From contig NZ_JAJEJQ010000002.1 of NCBI RefSeq assembly GCF_021390575.1, forward strand, positions 682,001 to 746,000: a stretch of 64,000 nucleotides of DNA. Reading direction: 5' to 3'. Within the stretch, counting starts at the first letter, position 1. Each line of letters begins with the position of its first letter. The translations under genes were made by a program, and so were the position numbers. This stretch comes from Paraburkholderia adhaesiva. GTDB taxonomy: Bacteria; Pseudomonadota; Gammaproteobacteria; Burkholderiales; Burkholderiaceae. The notes under the pieces were generated by a model, which was given only the letters and a program-made list of their open reading frames with translations, searched no databases and was not told the DNA's origin. Positions 62,312 through 64,000 of the stretch are shown here, piece by piece.

Positions 62312-63302
62312 GGCTGTCTCCGCTGGCGGCGCGGGGAATCGACGCGCTTTGCGAGGCGCGTTGCGCTTCGCGTCGCAGGGTGATGCTTCGGTAGAGCCCA
62401 ACAATGCCGTTCGGCAGGAAGATCAGCAGCAGGATCAACAGCGGACCGAATACGAGGAAGCGGTAGGCCTGCATGAACTGCAGCGTCTGGGTCAGCCACG
62501 GCAGCGCGAGTGCGCCGATCAGCGGCCCCGCAAGCGTGCCGATGCCGCCCACTACCATGTACATGGTCATGTCGAACGTGTGATCGATGGCAGCGAGGTC
62601 GGGGCCGATGAAGCGCACGAAGCCCGCATACAAGCCGCCTGCCAGCCCCGCATAGAAAGTCGAGATAAGAAACGCGATCAGCTTGTTGGTCATCAGGTTG
62701 ATGCCGAGCGACTGGGCCAGATTCTCGCTATTGCGGATCGCGATGAAAGTCCGGCCGAGCAGCGAGTCGACGATGCGGCGCATCAGCCACATACCCGCGG
62801 CCAGGAAAGCGAGCGTCAAATAGTAAAGCGGCACCGGATTCTCGAACGAGACCGGGCCGACCGACGGCGGCGCCGGAATGCCGATGACACCGACGACGCC
62901 GTGCGTGACGGCATCCCACTTCTCGATCACGAGGAAGATGATGTAGCCGACACACAACGTGAAGATCGAGAAATAATGGCCTTTTAGCCGCAGCGAGACG
63001 ATCCCGACGAAGAAGCCGAGCACAGTCGTCACGATGCCGGACGCAACGAACGCGATCCAGAAGGGAACGTTATGATCGACAGTAAGGATACCTACGGTAT
63101 AGGCGCCAACCGCGAGAAACCCGGCATGCGCGAGATTGAACTGGCCGGTATAGCCGGTCAGCAGGTTCAACCCGACCGTAGCGAGCGCGAAAATATACGC
63201 GGTGGACATCACAGTCAGCGAATAGTCGTTGCGGACCACCAACGGCAGCGCGATACCGAGCGCGAGCAGCGTCAGCCACCCGTAATTGCGCAGAATCCTC
63301 AT
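62304..63302 (-). CDS. livM: Branched-chain-type ABC transporter permease
   Basis: A 332-residue inner-membrane permease with about 9-10 TM helices of the LivM type. Typical motifs: YIFALATVGLNLLTGYTGQF followed by NLAHAGFLAVGAYT, LRLKGHYFSIFTL, and GGIGTLAGPLIGALALPWL. The ATG at 63302 overlaps the livH stop by 4 bp; the open frame upstream runs antisense to nothing but within livH. The last residues end 8 bp inside the LivG start. Confidence 0.94.
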
Positions 63303-64000
63303 GATGCGCGCATCTCCCTTGAAAACAGACCTTGCGGGCGCAACGACAGGATCACGATCAGCAGCACGAATGCGATCAGATCCTGATAGTCGGGCGACAC
63401 GTAGAACGCGCCGAAGCTTTCTGCGAGACCGATGATGAGTCCGCCGACGATCGCACCGGGCACGCTGCCCATGCCACCGAGAATAATGATCACGAACGCC
63501 TTCAGGATCACCACGTCGCCCATGGTCGGATACACGAGGTTGATCGGCGCGTAGAGCGCGGCCGCAACTGCGGCGAGCGCGCCGGAGATCGCGAAGGTTG
63601 CCATCCCGACTTTCCGCGGATCGATTCCGACCAGCGCCGCGCCTTCGCGGCACTGGGCTACCGCGAGGATGGTCGAACCCATCACGGTGCGGTGCAGGAA
63701 CAGTTGGAGGGCGACTACCAGCCCGAATGCGCCGGCAATGATCAGCAATCGCTGGATCGGTGCGATCACCCCGGCCATCTGGATCACGCCTGGATAAGGC
63801 GTGTCCATGTGGTGGAAGTCGGCGCCCCAGAGCGCCTGCGCGCCGGCTTCGAGAAACAGCATCAGACCGATCGCGGCGATCATCGGCGACAGTTCGTTGA
63901 CGCCACGCAAGGGCTGGAACACCAGTTGTTCCGCGACGATCGCGAGCGCCGCGACACTGACTGCCGCGACCAGCATGGCCCACCAGTAGCCGAGGCCGAG
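63299..64000 (-). CDS. livH: Branched-chain-type ABC transporter permease, partial
   Basis: The C-terminal 233 or so residues of a LivH-type permease. The frame stays open through the right edge of the window (LGLGYWWAMLVAA...), so the true start is outside. Visible motifs: QPLRGVNELSPMIAAIGL, the GMATFAISGALAAVAAAL stretch, and GGMGSVPGAIVGGLIIG. The stop overlaps the livM start by 4 bp. An ATG at 63974-63976 is internal, not the start. Confidence 0.9.
   Translation of the reverse strand, partial: LGLGYWWAMLVAAVSVAALAIVAEQLVFQPLRGVNELSPMIAAIGLMLFLEAGAQALWGADFHHMDTPYPGVIQMAGVIAPIQRLLIIAGAFGLVVALQLFLHRTVMGSTILAVAQCREGAALVGIDPRKVGMATFAISGALAAVAAALYAPINLVYPTMGDVVILKAFVIIILGGMGSVPGAIVGGLIIGLAESFGAFYVSPDYQDLIAFVLLIVILSLRPQGLFSREMRAS

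Noticed and set aside
62412..63302. Reading livM as a 559-residue protein with the start at 63983.
   Set aside because: The extra N-terminal 227 residues are livH in another frame; the ATG at 63302 overlapping the livH stop gives a standard LivM.

Overview
The window looks like a high-GC betaproteobacterial chromosome of the Burkholderiaceae, most like Paraburkholderia/Burkholderia. The indications are a Gram-negative porin typical of that group, a DUF4148 C-terminus, an HU protein with a lysine/alanine-rich tail, many LysR/IclR/MocR regulators, and dense catabolic operons with GTG starts and 4-nt overlaps. The genus is inference; no rRNA or other marker gene is present.

Layout. 1-10.4 kb: housekeeping and signalling genes. 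These are a partial DUF4148 protein, a CBS protein, ribA, an SH3 exported protein, a tightly overlapping response regulator / LysM-FecR protein / CHASE2 histidine kinase operon, a lipoprotein, bluB and a YcgR-like PilZ protein. 10.8-24 kb: metabolism and transport. This holds a sodium:solute symporter with its DUF3311 partner, MarC, a class II glutamine amidotransferase, a glycosyltransferase, a DASS transporter with an Ldh2-family dehydrogenase, isonitrile hydratase, an AhpD-like protein with a divergent MocR regulator, HU, and a LysR regulator. 24.2-27.1 kb: a porin and a YihY protein with an unusual C-terminal anchor.

27.2-36.5 kb is a nearly self-contained selenocysteine locus. It has formate dehydrogenase alpha (with in-frame UGA and a clear bacterial SECIS hairpin), beta and gamma subunits, fdhE, selA, selB and the tRNA-Sec gene selC. 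Only selD is missing from the window. The enzyme would oxidise periplasmic formate and pass electrons to quinone.

37.4-51.8 kb is an acyl-CoA catabolic region controlled, by inference, by an IclR regulator. A perfect 13-bp palindrome occurs three times: once upstream of iclR and twice in the divergent promoter between an acyl-CoA dehydrogenase/thioesterase pair and a long operon. The operon encodes a FadB-like fusion, thiolase, SDR, an APH-type kinase, an ACAD11-like dehydrogenase, two AMP-forming ligases and a quinone oxidoreductase. The adjacent kinase and ACAD11-like pair suggests oxidation of hydroxy-acyl-CoAs.

52-57.7 kb is looser and accessory-looking: a DUF4440 protein, a radical SAM protein, a small hypothetical gene and a rhomboid protease with large extra domains, separated by non-coding or degenerate sequence. 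57.7-64 kb: a LuxR-type regulator converging on a branched-chain-amino-acid-type ABC transporter operon (livH-M-G-F, binding protein) that ends in an SMP-30/gluconolactonase gene. livH runs off the right edge.
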